From positions 10,378,368 through 10,442,367 of the forward strand of contig JADWOT020000003.1 of NCBI GenBank assembly GCA_036345935.2: a stretch of DNA of 64,000 nucleotides. Direction: 5' to 3'. The notes under the pieces were generated by a model. It did no database searches, was not told the origin of the DNA, and worked only from the letters and a program-made list of their open reading frames with translations. Source of the stretch: Taenia hydatigena. Its lineage: Eukaryota; Platyhelminthes; Cestoda; Cyclophyllidea; Taeniidae. Shown one piece after another: positions 38,931 through 50,860 of the stretch; within the stretch, counting starts at the first letter, position 1; the number at the start of each line of letters is the position of its first letter. Made by a program: the position numbers and the translations under genes.

Positions 38931-39089
38931 CTTAGTTGGATGTATCTGTTCCATGTGGAATAACAACATATTCAGGCGGTCGAGTGCACATCCGCATATA
39001 ACGCAGCGACAGTCTGTCCTGCCCTTTTCTTCGACATGAGCAGTTGAGAAGGCTCTGAGCTCCCAGAACTTCTTCAGCTTTCCAGACAT
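38928..39089 (-). CDS. FB12: arm B copy of the zinc-finger ORF, 53 aa
   Basis: Same length as FB3, with the C-x2-C-x12-H-x4-H ligands intact (CVIC, then FHMEQIH). An FB head (ATG at 39246-39244 followed by GTGGGT, ATTTAAA box near 39300) lies upstream. A 23-base stretch present in FB3 just before the ORF is missing here. Compared codon by codon, 11 differences change the residue and 2 do not, so retention of the ligands could be chance. It could also be a fragment of a larger zinc-finger gene. Confidence 0.4.
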   Translation of the reverse strand: MSGKLKKFWELRAFSTAHVEEKGRTDCRCVICGCALDRLNMLLFHMEQIHPTK

Positions 39090-39699
39090 TTCGGGCGGGT
39101 CAGTGATTCTGATTATGCCACCGTTAGTGACATGGAAATGGGATAGAAAATGTGATGCAGAACGAGGCATGCAAGAAAAGCAATGGGACGTAATAAAGAT
39201 AATGAAGAGAGGTAAGACGCAAATAAAGGCTAATGGAACTCACCATGCTGGAAAGGTGATATTGTGTGCATTGATTGTGTAACAGAGGTGACGAAGTTTA
39301 AATGCTGCTGTCTCGGAAAGGGGAAAAAAGGAAGGATGGAGAGCGAGGAATTGGAGTAATGTTACAATGGCGTTTGGTGTCGCCTGGTGTGATTGTGCCG
39401 CGATCATCTCACCTCGACCGATTGGCCTTGGTTGCCCAATTGTAAAGAAGGATGCAAACAAAGCAGCTGCCGTGGAGACAACATGAACCCTTTTAATGGA
39501 GTCAAACTGCCATAGATGTAATGCATTGCCCTCAAAAGAAGGCAGAATAGCTTCTATTTCTGTGAAGAGCTGGCAATCATCGCAGTGTTGCCTGTGCGAA
39601 ATGCTGCCAAGAAAGACAGCAGGTCTTCCGACACCGAAAGCAGACGTCAACAGTAAAGCATGCACTGTAGCCTTCCTCTTAGCTACAGCAGTCAAGTAG

Positions 39700-42600
39700 G
39701 ATGTGGGTATGAGCTTCCAGTCATGAAGCTAAAACTCAGACACGAATCGCCACCAATAATGCTTCTGACCGGATAAATTGATGTATAAGCGATTGTCGCT
39801 CCGCTGTATAACTCTCTCACTCTTTCACACGTTGATTCCATTGTCTCACTGCTCATGAATTCTCAGATCCAGCTGAATTGAGTTCGTATGTGACACCATT
39901 TAAACGAAGTGAGAAACGCACGTCCTGTCGAGCAAGCTACGCAATAGTCGTGGTTTAGTCAATACACCTCAGAGACACCTCTTCTTCAGAGTGAACCACG
40001 TCGGTGAAAGGCGTTTGGTTGGTGTGCATGTTGACTAAGTTTCCTATAAAGTATCAAAGACATCAAATAAAAGGACTTGCATTTCCTCAGTCTATGGGGC
40101 AAATTTTCTTCCCAAAGGGTCACAGTGAATCTCTCTTAGCCTACTCGTCAATTGTTATTACTTGATTTCATGTTGGCGTCGGCTCTGGCAGGACACTCGA
40201 ATGTGCTAATCAGGTAGACTTAGGCGTCAAACCAATTCCGCGCTAGTTGGTTCACGAAACTCATTCGTGTGATGCAAGCATTTTCCTTCTCCCAACGCTG
40301 AATTTGTTAACCGGCAACAGAAGCTCAGAAGGCACTTCGAGCAGCTGACACTGAATTCCCTCCAATCGCAAATAGACAAGCAAGTATGGGTGGAAGTCGA
40401 CTGAGAGGTTGTACGCGTGTCTAGTGAGCCATGTCGATAAGATGGAAACACACAATCACGTCTTGGAGATGATTGGGCTAAGTCAACTAAAGGTCGCTCT
40501 TTCACAAGCGGATTTCTATTTCACAAGTTTATTCCTTCCTCTACTCTCACACTGTCACCTGTTGCCTGCATAAGATACCGCCTCATTAACTGCACCGGTG
40601 ATCTAAATCCTACAAGACGTTATAGCATTCACCTTTCCTAGATCCCCCGAGTGATATATTTTCATGAGCGACTGCATTCGTGACTTTAGTAGACAGATTA
40701 CTTTTTGAGAGGATGTGGACGGAAACGACTGCTGCGATGATGGCAATGGAATTACTGTTGAAGGCACATCCAACATTAGACAATATTGCAAATAATTTGG
40801 CGCCACTTAAACATTTTACCATGCACAAATGCCGCGGTGTAGTAAGGTGCTCTGCTTGAGGTCCACCGGTTCATAAACCTCAAAATCGTTTATCCAGCAT
40901 GTGTTCGTCGACTAATTTCCTTGGAGGCTTAATCACCTACTGCTCTCGTGATAGCCGACTGAATTACTGCATAAGCATTTCTTTTTAGCCATAATTATGC
41001 TTGAACTGCAACATTGCTGCACAATGATTGCGTTTCTTTGCTAAATGTCCTCGTCTAAAGGCTTTTTCGCCTTCTGTTTGGTTGCGGCAGGGTAGTCCCT
41101 TAGTTTGTCCACGGATAGGATGCATCTAGCATAGACAAGGATGCATAAGAGGCTTGAAAGCCGATTTTGAATTTATGCAGAGGAAAGAAATGCTCGAATG
41201 GGAAAAGTATTGAAGGCGCGAGGTGACTTTTATTTCTTCTTCCAAATTTGAAGCATTAGATGCAGACGTACTAGGGACCCTGTGATGCTGCATAGTGTAG
41301 GTGCCGCTGGATATAATTTGTCGACCTTCTTCTGTACATCACATTCTTCAATCATAAAACAGTATCAGCTGCAAAACTTAGAGGTGACCAAGCATTATTT
41401 TAGACGCGTTTTCCATTTTAACTGCCTTCAGGAGGGGATCCGTGCTGTTTAACAGCTGACGTGGACTCTTTTCGAAAGCGCTGCAAATTACACCACCCAC
41501 ATGAGTTCGAGTCTTCCAATCCTTCAGCAAAGCGCCAACCCAAGCCATAAAGGAAAAGGATGGGCAACTTAACCCAGTTTGAACTAAACAAAATCATAGC
41601 AGTCAAGGGGAAAGGAAAGTTGATGCAACTGAGTTAATTTCTCCCAAGTGATAAGTAGTTCATTGAGGGATTTTGTATGGTTTGATCCAAAAATCAAAGC
41701 TGATATGAAGACATCTAAAATCATTTCAATATCTGAGTACTACGTCAACATGCGATGGAGAAAAGGCATCGCTTGCTGATGGTTGACACCGTGATGACCC
41801 CTGACAGAAGGTTTGACAATGGCGTTTATCCTCGCGCAGCATTTCCTCTTTATGTCCTCTTACTTCGACTCCAAAGTAAACCTCATTTATAGGAGTGGAA
41901 AGCACTTTCGTCCTTTCATTTATTTTGTGTTCCACAATTTACTTTACTTCTTGGCGGGTAGAGCAACTTCAGCAGGAACCGCTTCACTTCATCACCTCTA
42001 GCTGTGGCCAAACACCCAAAATCATTTTGACGCTCAGCTTTTATTATCTTTTTTGTGTGATGCATTTCTCATGTGACTAATATCGTCACTCTCACGAGTA
42101 ATATTGTTCTTTGATGAAAAGCGGATGGGAATGGCTTTTGTGATGGCTGAAGCGGAGAAATCAAGGACAGTGCCATTTCCGACAGACATTTGCACGGCCA
42201 ACTGGCTAGAGAGGGTAGGAGTTTATAAACTGATTACTGTGACCTGCCGCAGGCACCTTCAAGCACATGCTCGTTGAACATTCAGGTCTACTACCCTTTC
42301 TGCTGTCATTAGGCATAATGCTGATCACAAGCCCGAAGTAGACATCAGTGATACCCACATTTTGTATCACCTACTGAGTACCGTACGCCAGCTCTGAAGT
42401 CAAGGTATGTTGCCTTCAAAACAGAGATACAGCACAGCCATTCGGCTATTTGCAGGAATGAGAAGTCGAGTTGAGTTGTGATCCTGGCAGGACTAAAAAT
42501 AGCTAGAAATCTTGCCAACGGCCTGGAACACGGAACATGGAACACTCATGGAAGGGATGCAGAACAATAAACAAATCATCTTTGATCACAGAGATTACTG

Positions 42601-43260
42601 CATCTTGAGCAAAACGGATGTAAGCATCATGACTTGTTGCTATCAAAATGAATAGCCGGAGAACTGGAATGAGTACATGGACAAATTAGCATTAACCAAA
42701 TTTTTCCCTTGTCGCGACACAAGCTAAAACCTAAACCATTTAAAGACGAATGTTACAACCATGTTAGAGATCTTCCTCCTTGGTTCATGTTCTTTCCCAT
42801 CATTTCCTCTTCTCGCAGTGGAGTGGCCAAACTATACCGTGAGACGTTGATAAGTTCCGTGAGTGGCTCTTCGTTTTGACTTGAAGAGAAAAGGCTTTGC
42901 AATTATATCTTTGCTAGGGTCCTTTTCTTCAGTCCTTCACAACGTCGTCGGCACACATTCCATCCCAGAATTATGTGCACTTCTATCCTCAAAGCTGTCT
43001 CAAATGCTGCAGAGACAGGTGAAAAAGAGTCCGCTAATGCGGATGAGAAAAGATTCTGTGGCGTTTCATAACCTAACTTCCCAATATACCACTTGCCTTT
43101 GGCAACTAACTCTCCTTCGCCTTTTGCGGGAATAATGCAATAACCGTGAACTATGAAAGTTTCACTAGTAGGCCAATCAGTGCGGCTCGCATGAGATGGT
43201 AGAAGGTGACTGCTGACGCCTGATTTTAGTGTCAAACGACCTACTGACTTCTCTAATGGT
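39700..43260. other. Arm B spacer without a recognisable gene
   Basis: Mirror of 8880-12400. Open frames at 40227-40505, 41418-41606 and 42345-42545 are the counterparts of frames in arm A, but neither arm shows starts, splice sites or domains. The 119-codon frame at 42903-43265 (minus) is interrupted in arm A. Confidence 0.45.
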
Positions 43261-43269
43261 ATCACACCT

Positions 43270-43623
43270 TAGCAGCATTGCGATGATTGTCAACTTCTTG
43301 CAGAAAAATCAACCACGTCTGCCTTCATTTGACGCCTATGTACTACTGCTATGCCGGTATTATCGCATTAGCAAACGCTCATGCTCTCTCCACCGCGTCT
43401 GCTGTGTTTGCTGTGTATTCTTTACCATTAGACGGCAAAGGACAGCTGGTCGAGGTGAGACGATCGCGTAACACTCACACCAGACGGCACGGAACCGCCC
43501 AATGTGTCAACGCCACTGTGAGGTCAATCCATTTCCCCACTCCCATTCCCTATCCCCTTCCGAGGCTGCAGTATTCAAACCTCGTCACCTCTGTCACACC
43601 ACCTACTCTATCACCTTTCCAGC
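43270..43623 (+). promoter_or_regulatory. FB13 promoter with TATA-like box
   Basis: A TATTCAAA box at 43572-43579 lies 52 bases before the ATG, exactly as in FB2. Upstream are the conserved AATGTGTCAACGCCACTGTG block (43500 on) and GAGGTGAGACGATCGCG near 43454. An acceptor-like CTTCTTGCAG at about 43293 and the GAG-GTGAGA donor would bound a possible leader exon of about 155 bases. Confidence 0.45.
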
Positions 43624-43921
43624 ATGGTGGGTTCCGGTAGATTCTAGTTGCATCTTACCATTCCTTCCTCTTTGCTCATTTTCACCACCTGTCCTATATA
43701 TCCCGGCTTGTGTCCTCCAACATCACTACACATTCATCACACTCCCATGTTTCTGATAAAAGCTCACTTTCGTTTCACTGTAGGAGCAATTCATAATCAC
43801 CGACCTCCCACCCCAATTGGCATTCAAAATATGTAAATACCTTAGCGTGGAGGATATAGTGAATGTCTGCAGAGCCATCCCTAAATGGCAATGGATTTTG
43901 TTATACCTGCACGTTTTATAA
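43624..43921 (+). CDS. FB13: F-box-only mini-gene, 46 aa (arm B copy of FB2)
   Basis: ATG at 43624-43626, intron 43627-43783 (GTGGGT to CTGTAG), exon 2 43784-43921. Product: ITDLPPQLAFKICKYLSVED, VCRAIPKWQW, stop at the same codon as FB2. Against FB2 the 45 shared codons differ by seven silent changes and three amino-acid changes, with no indel, in a region where neighbouring copies are full of frame damage. That pattern hints at selection to keep the reading frame, though the numbers are small. If expressed, it would be a Skp1-binding peptide with no substrate domain. Confidence 0.5.
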
Positions 43922-44690
43922 ACATTTATGTTTCTGCGAATACTATCAAATGTTTTACCTGGTTAATCCACTACAGCGTGCTTCACGTCGGGTTGATTCC
44001 ATCAGCATACTACATGAGTACGGCAGAATTTATCAGTGTGTGATACGACTTCTATACACACATGATAGACTCGGAGTGGCGACTGTGGTGTGTCAAACGT
44101 CTTGCAGTTGAAAGCCTCAATTTAAAGGCGTTGTCACAATTAGTCCATCGCAACCTGTGAATGAAGAAACCTGACACTTTCTTGCAAGTGTTGCTCCTCT
44201 CTGTGACTGCCAACTCAAATATTGCTCTCTTCTCGTGCCGCATCTTTCTGTCCTTTCTCACTTAATTTTGCGGCTTTCAAACCCATTAGCGTAGACTCCC
44301 TTACAGCATGGACGTTCCTATTTGTTAAGGGGAGAAATCAAATGGCACACGTATCATGCTTGAAGGCGTGAAGGGCAGATTTGATGTAGGCACTGCCACT
44401 AAGGCGTCATTTTATCTCAGCCGTGCTTTAAGTCATGTAGTGATGCACGAGTATTTATGAAGTAGTTAGATGATAAGCAGCAAGCAATATCAGCAACTAA
44501 CTTCAAGTAGGGCGGAGGCTTGTTTAGTGCAACATCTGTGCGCGGATCGCATATCAATTCCTGCTTCGTTTCCTGCACCGGCAAAGGTTCACTATAATAT
44601 ATCCATCAGGACCACTGTAGGTAAAATACGCTGAGTAGTGTTGTCACGATAAATAAACACTACAAGCATTGCACCACAACCTGCTTCTTC

Positions 44691-46789
44691 TCAAAGCATG
44701 TGCGTTTGTCTGGAGGTGGTACAAAGATGCATTTGAACCGTCACTGCACTGGGGTTGGGCCTGCCAGAACAGTGACTAGGAAAAATAAATTGATGCATTT
44801 AGCGCAATAACTCTCATTATGACTTAAATTCCTCGTTTAAACAATGCGGCAACAGACATTCAAAGGTGAGTAATTACCACGTCTGGTGATCGGAAGCCAT
44901 GTCTGGCCTCAGTTGTGGCATTCATGAAGAGAAAACATTGTGCAACACCCGAAAATCATGTAATGGACGTGTTATGTTCGCAGGTTAAAGATGTGACTAA
45001 AACTAGGCGACACGAAGGGCACAATGTGTTGACATCGTGGTGGGGTCGCTAAACAAAATATGCGGGCTGTCGAGCTGGATGATGTGGTTTAATAAAAGCA
45101 GTGTACCCATGCTGTAAGTAAAACACAGCATGTCCGCACGCTGTTGTAGAGTTAATGAACTTGCTGAAACGGATGTAAACAGTGAGTTAGAAGCATATGA
45201 ATGCGATTTTACATCCTTCGCAGAGCTGTGAACATTCGCCATCGGACTTGGACTCACTCACCAATGTTCGCTTGTGATGCGTGCTTGCAATTTTCAGTCC
45301 TGCAATTATGTGAGAAATGAAACAAACAAGACGAACGCATTACGCGAGTCAGCGTCGTCATGTTGACAGAGACCATTCTCACCATATGCCAAATTTCTAG
45401 TGACATGTCATAGGGTCCGGAGAGCATACAGAGCATATGAATCAAATATTTTCGTAGTTAATGCAAGGATATCCCCACTAATCTGCCAATTTGTTGACAA
45501 ATATCAATTGAAATACACTGTTGCATCTTTGTCTCCTTAATTTATTTACTGCCCTAACTATGAAGGACTGAAAGACGGAACATGATGGAACTAGATCTAC
45601 AGGACAAGACGTCGTCAACTTGGTTCTCAAAATAGCAAAGCACTTTAGGCAAAGTAATGCAAAGCATGCTGAGTGGGATTGGGATCAAAGAAACTCTGCA
45701 TAAGTTACTTAAGCGAAAACCACATTAAGATTGAAGAATGTGGATGATGGGAAGACAATTGTGAAACTTCGAAGAATATTATGTTCCTGTGCAGATGCAC
45801 CACTTTCAATTGTTTGATTTATTTTGGCTAGGGCTCCTCCTGTCCTCTTTATTGGCCGCTGTAACATAAATGTCCCTATGTAGACGCAACGCTGACACTC
45901 TTCTGACGATGCGTTGGCGTCTTCACCCGGTGCTATGTTAGCAGCAGCGATGGCTGTGCCATCAGCGTTGATAGTGGGAAGAGCAACAGCGATCGTGTTG
46001 TGGTCTTCCCACACTAGCGTCTTCCATCATAAGGGCAAACAAGACACACATTCTTCCAATCCACACAATAGCAAGTATTTGCGGACCTGATATGGTTGGG
46101 GTCGAAGCTTTGCTATGGAACAAAAGCGTCTCAGTTCTTTAACTTCGCTTTCACTCTATCGCCATCTGCTTGACTTGTGAGTAAATTTTATGGTAGCAAA
46201 TAGGGCAGACAACCAGCAATCTCCATTTTTATTTGACCCAGGCGGGGTGATCCCATTGTTTTTGTATATGAATGCAATAACTGTTGTCGTGCTCAGAAGA
46301 AGAGGTCGACACATCGGCTCGTAGTAAGTAGAGATATTCAAAGTGGTAGGGACATGTGCGACTCATCAACTCAAAGATCTTTATTCTGATGTCAATCATG
46401 CCTACCGTAAAAGGCTATTCAAAATCCCTTTCTAATGGTAATAAACTGTGGAATTTTAAAGTAAGTTGAGATGCAAAGCGTGCTTCCTTCCCTCCTTCTA
46501 AAATGAATTAAACTTTCTTTAGCAAGTGCTACCCACCTTGATCGAATTCTGGAGGAAAATCAGAGGTTATTTGCACTAAAAACCTTTAACATGTTGGCCA
46601 CTACAAAGCTCATGTCTATATTTTAATAATTTATAAAGAGGATGGCCAGCTTGAGTGTAGTTCTAGTAGGAATGATCTGCGATGATTTTTGTGATTTCAT
46701 GATCTATCCTTTAATCAGATCTACCACCAGATAGCATACTCCTTGCTAAAGAATGTTTGATATGCAGCTAATTAGCTATTAGATGCGTC
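44691..46789. other. Unique DNA right of arm B
   Basis: No FB, P2 or R sequence is visible. The only protein-like stretches are on minus at 45709-46030 (separate entry) and 46156-46341, whose translation ends with NKNGDCWLSALFATIKF. The GDCW string recalls the calpain active-site motif, but nothing around it supports a calpain. Confidence 0.4.
45709..46030 (-). CDS. Possible exon of an unknown gene
   Basis: About 105 codons stay open on minus, with composition like real protein (ALPTINADGTAIAAANIAPG, then CQRCVYIGTFMLQRPIKRTG) and a stop at the 3' end. There is no ATG near the 5' end: the frame is closed by TGA just upstream, so it would have to be an internal or last exon, with AG acceptor candidates at GATGGAAG or GACGCTAG. 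No domain is recognised and no second copy occurs in the window. Confidence 0.25.
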
Positions 46790-47795
46790 TCAGTCGAGAG
46801 TGAACTTGCGAGGAGGTGCTTCTGCATTCGCAGAAGTAAAAAAAAATTATAATGGGAAATAGGATAAAAAAGAAGCTTGTCTAACTCCGACTAAGACACA
46901 GAGAGCCTTTAAAGGATAATGGTGGATGTGGTTGCAAGTGGGGTTGTCGTAGCTCATAAGCATGGGTGGTTCCTTATCCTCTTTCGTTGGGAAACTAACC
47001 AACTTACAATGCGAGTTGGTGTCTGTGCTGCTAATCTTCTCCATTCAAACATTTGGGCAGAATTCGTGTCTAGGCTATTCACAACTACAATTAACTATAA
47101 TTAATCCTTTCTCATATGGTTCAACCAAATAGGAAATGCAGAATGAGAGCACCCTGTTCTGCTCTCTGTGCATCCAAGGTCTATCTAAAATAACACTTGC
47201 CTTCTGATTAATGAGCGGCTTAAATTATCTTACGTTGAATGGCTTCTTTGATTTTGAGGATGGATGCGATCAACGTGGCCCACCGGCACATTACATGTTG
47301 TCCAGCATACAACACACGCACACACGACTCCAGACGTGCTAAACCCGTCCATTTTCGCGGCTGCAAGGGGAGAGGGGAGATTTTGCAGGCCTTGAACCAT
47401 GTTTGTGGCTCTCACGCCCCCGTCGCATTCTCGATGTCGCCCCAAGAACACAGAAATGCCTTTGTAAGCTTAGAGCCATGCCGATTTATTTGGGTAAGTT
47501 ATCGTTTCAAAGCACCTAACTATGAATGAGGCTTCATGTAAAGTAAAATTCGAGGGTTCGCACATCGTGAGAGGGACGTCTGATTGTCAGATCTGACAAA
47601 TAGCGTATGAAGTGATGGGGAAAATTGTGATATCATCAGTGTGTGAAGGAGCGTCAGTCGTATTCTAAAAGAAGCGTTTCGGTAAATCGGAAGTCAACAT
47701 CGCTACTGCTGCGGTGCCTCACGTCCCTATGCCATGGATCGAACTTGGTGCCTGCAATTCCGTGTCCGTGATTGGGCCGAAAATTATAGCGGAGA
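46790..47795. repeat. R2: partial copy of the R repeat
   Basis: It is parallel to 58690-59680. Strong anchors are GGGTTGTCGTAGCTCATAAG, TGGGCAGAATTCGTGTCTAG, the ACACACGCACACACGACTCC stretch and GGGACGTCTGATTGTCAGA. It ends near 47795, where R3 continues, so it is truncated on the right. It includes the 5' part of a P2 copy (minus sense): a donor at GCATT-GTAAGTTGG, an acceptor at GAATGCAG (about 46826), then only about 40 bases of the next P2 segment. Confidence 0.8.
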
Positions 47796-49100
47796 ATAGT
47801 TGAGGTCATTCCAAACTTGTCGCCCTACCACCATGTTGCTTGGGCATGCCAAACGGGATAAGCAGGCTGGTCACATTAACCTGTGCAGTAGACCTCTACT
47901 CACAGATGACGATCAAAGATATGCCAAGTTGACGAATTATACATGTCCTTCATAAAGAGACACTAACTTGATGCTCTCGATTTTAAAAAAAAGCTTGGAA
48001 ATTTACGCTTTCCCCTGCATGTTTCGCAACTTGGTCCTCTATCACTCACTGAATTCACATTCTGACAAAATTTTGAAAGAACTCAATTGTCAGACGCCTT
48101 GCTCGTGATTTGACCTTCCAATTAAACGGAGAACCGAACACTGCCTTTGCCGTGATTTGTGCTCATCGATGGCTTGATTGGTAGAGACAACGAGAGGCAA
48201 GCATCATGCCCCTTGGGAGAGGGAGTAGACTGACCTCACCAAGATGTCTACATATTGTGCTTTTCTAACATCTCTTGCAGCAACATGCGTGGCATAGTTA
48301 GAATTCATTACATCAACGGTACCTATAAGGTACGGGATACGCTTCAATGGACTATTAAGCTTCACGCTGCTCAAAATAACAAGTTAATGCATCTATTCGC
48401 AGAGCACGAGGAACTGAAGTGCAAGAGCGTTAAAAATACAGCAATGGTCACTGAGCTACTAGAAGAGAATGGGTCTGATTGGCATGAATTTCGTTGGAAA
48501 AGTTCCATTTCCTTCATACATTAGTTAACAACGGGAAGTAAGTTCGCTGCGTTTAAGTACGTAATCTGAGACAGCACTGCTATAGATGGACTTTGCTTAC
48601 TCCAACCAGCACTTCTATTCACTATTTACATGCTGCGGGCTGGCGAAAATGCCCTACTTCAATGCTGCATGCGCAGTGTCAGATGGGCATCTCCTTCGTT
48701 GGTGGTGCTTCTACAAGACCCTGCCCTATGCTCACCCATGTTTGAACATTAGCTAGATAGAACCAGAATGCTCAAAGGCCTCACTAGGCGTTTTTCCTTA
48801 TATTATCTATTCCATGCCAAATGCTATAGAGTTCAGAATACACAGCTAAAATTGCATACTTATTAGCGGAAGACACGAAGAATACTTTACTGTTTCTCCT
48901 TGGCGTAGGTAACTGTGTGACTTATACGCATTGCAGCCACCCTCGTATATCTCACACGTCCAACGCGTCCATTGCAGCTTCACTTACACAGCAAACTCCC
49001 ATTCAAGACACCGTGACGATCGATGACGTAATTGTTTGTGTTGCAAGCACACTCACGCGCACACGCAGTGGTACATAGTAAATTAAAGTGTGCCACAGCA
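47796..49100. other. Sparse region with an FB fragment (FB17)
   Basis: At 48285-48390 the minus strand matches the FB14 region around 51890-51970 (for example GGTACGGGATACGCTTCAATGG against GATACGGGCTACGCCTCAGTG), so this is a small piece of an F-box copy. An FB-type promoter remnant in minus orientation sits at about 48200-48260. The 89-codon frame on plus at 48255-48524 is antisense to this fragment. The rest shows nothing recognisable. Confidence 0.5.
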
Positions 49101-49118
49101 GCGCAGAGTCAAAATTGA

Positions 49119-49412
49119 GCACACATTGATAGGAAAAAGCACCATGATAACAAGCCTGTCCGCAATAATAGCTGCAGAATTCCTTCTCCTACTCGTTCGC
49201 GTGGCCTTGCCATCAACAGTGGCAGCATCAGTGTCAGCGAGAGCGGCAGCGACGAAGTGAAATTCCAGCTAGAAGTTCTCACGCCAGTGGTATAGAAAGC
49301 TGCTGTCAATCCTGTTGTTAAGGAAGCCGTCAAAGCAGTCGGAGGGTTTGTTACCTACGCGGCTGCCAAAGAATTTTACACTTCCCTCTCACCAACAGAT
49401 CCTCTCAAATAA
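49119..49412 (+). pseudogene. Protein-like frame with one internal stop
   Basis: From 49119 one plus frame gives 97 codons whose translation looks like protein: INSGSISVSESGSDEVKFQL, then KAAVNPVVKEAVKAVGGFVT and YAAAKEFYTSLSPTDPLK, ending in TAA. A single TAG at 49293-49295 interrupts it after LTPVV. There is no ATG at the start, so it would be a terminal exon or a remnant. The minus strand is also open here, which weakens the case. No family is recognised. Confidence 0.3.
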
Positions 49413-49419
49413 GGGGAAT

Positions 49420-50470
49420 CCTGTTTTGCGATTCGACATATTTTGAAGTCCTAATCAGTTTGGACCATCCGATTGGGGCACACGAAGTGCAAGACCTCGT
49501 GCAGATATGGAAATTCGAGTTTAATTACTCGCTTGTGATTTTCGGCTGAGTAGTCTTTAGCGTGGGCATGCGTTCAAAATATTACTTCCACTGTCAAATA
49601 TGGGCGTACATCCTTTTATTGTGGGTGGCTTTAAGCAGTAACTAGCCCATTCACCCGAACATTTATCACGCTCTGATTTTGTGAGTCAATTAACGTTGCA
49701 CGGGGTTCATAAAGTAAATTCACGTGAGAAAGGAGTGCTTTCAATGGTTTAGCTTTGCAGCTAAGTTAACTAAGCAGAAAAGTGGTTTGCGTGGAGCATT
49801 TACCGAATTCGTTAACAAACTTAAAGTCTTAAGATAAATAACTCCAGATCATTTCAAAGTGCTGGGACACAAGGTCTTCAAACAGAGAATTATTATTTGA
49901 ACGATCGCAGGTTTTGCAATTCACTCATGGCTTCCTTAAGGTTTTACGTTCTAATCAGGGAAACACACTTTTCCTACACTCCATTTAGCGTAGTGAATAT
50001 GCTGCCAATGGTAATGATGACGTGAAAATAGGGCAAGCACTTGCTGCGGTAGTTTGTGGGCATTCAATTAATTCACATGTTTCTGTTGTTGACTACGTAC
50101 GTGGTGGCTTTGTTTTGAAAGAAGTTTATGGTGCTACTTCCTGCTGAGCTTAGGAGATGTGAGGTAAAGGGTGGCCAAGTCGTTCGGCTACGACAATACA
50201 CTTGCCGAGCGAGTGGCGTGTCGATTGGATGTTAGCTGACTTCATTAACTAGATATTAATTGCTGTGGTCTTGTGATTTGCAAAATTAAGCAAGCAGTGG
50301 CAGCAGCTTGTGGAGGAAATGGGTGCAGACTAATCAAGATCATCTTAAAGTGGCTCTTCTTCCACTTTGGCGCATAGATATTCCGAATCGGATGGTCAGT
50401 GCAGTCATAGAAGCTTGTGTGGTGGAACTCTGTGTCTAGACGTCGACTTGAACATGTGGGCTCAAAGAAA
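49420..50470. other. Non-genic stretch
   Basis: I see no gene, no copy of the named repeats and no splice-supported frame. Confidence 0.4.
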
Positions 50471-50479
50471 GTCAATGAC

Positions 50480-50860
50480 TTTCATAAGAGACTTGGGCTT
50501 GATCTACTTGATTTTGAAAAACTGAGGCGTCCACTTTCCCATTGTGCGTGTTTTAACACGAGTCTATTCCGAACACTGAACGCACAACGACGAACAACTA
50601 TGAGGAGTTTAGAAGCGCAGACATGCGATGTCTCAATTCTGCGGCTGAACGAAATGCTTGTCCATGCTGACTCGCGGCAGTAGATCATCGCTATGATAGA
50701 AGCATTCACCATCCATGCAGATTATCACCACTTTCGATACATCGACGAATCTGCAGATATTTAGTGCCAAATGGGATAAAATATGTGGTATTACACTTGA
50801 TTTGTTGCATGGTGAATCATGTGTTACAGTGAGCGATGTGAAAAGCAAATAAATGAAACC
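50480..50860 (-). pseudogene. FB18: very diverged F-box remnant
   Basis: Reading minus from about 50860: LALNICRFVDVS (F-box core) and then MDKHF, matching family LALKICEFLGVE and LDKHL. Frames are broken between these motifs. On the opposite strand a frame at 50417-50683 ends with SLFRTLNAQRR, QTCDVSILRLNEMLV, and is conserved in FB19. Because third codon positions of the two strands coincide in these frames, conservation cannot tell which strand was coding. Confidence 0.5.

Larger units (their letters stand above)
32681..44690. repeat. Arm B of the giant inverted repeat
   Basis: This is the reverse-complement partner of arm A, uninterrupted for 12 kb. Its inner end pairs with 25627 and its outer end (GCACCACAACCTG at about 44672-44684) with about 7446. 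Gene order mirrors arm A: family 3, P2b, FB10, FB11, FB12, the 3.5 kb spacer, FB13. Near 35300 it skips the 6.45 kb found in arm A. Arms this long and similar can pair by recombination or conversion, or flip the 7 kb spacer. Confidence 0.92.

Noticed and set aside
39240..39695. 151-codon open frame on minus
   Set aside because: It runs through the FB12 promoter region and ends at the ATG-GT head. Its mirror in arm A has several stops in the same frame.
48255..48524. 89-codon open frame on plus
   Set aside because: It lies antisense to a fragment of the F-box family (matches FB14 near 51890-51970 and FB16 near 63510-63560 on minus), so it is best read as a shadow of FB17.
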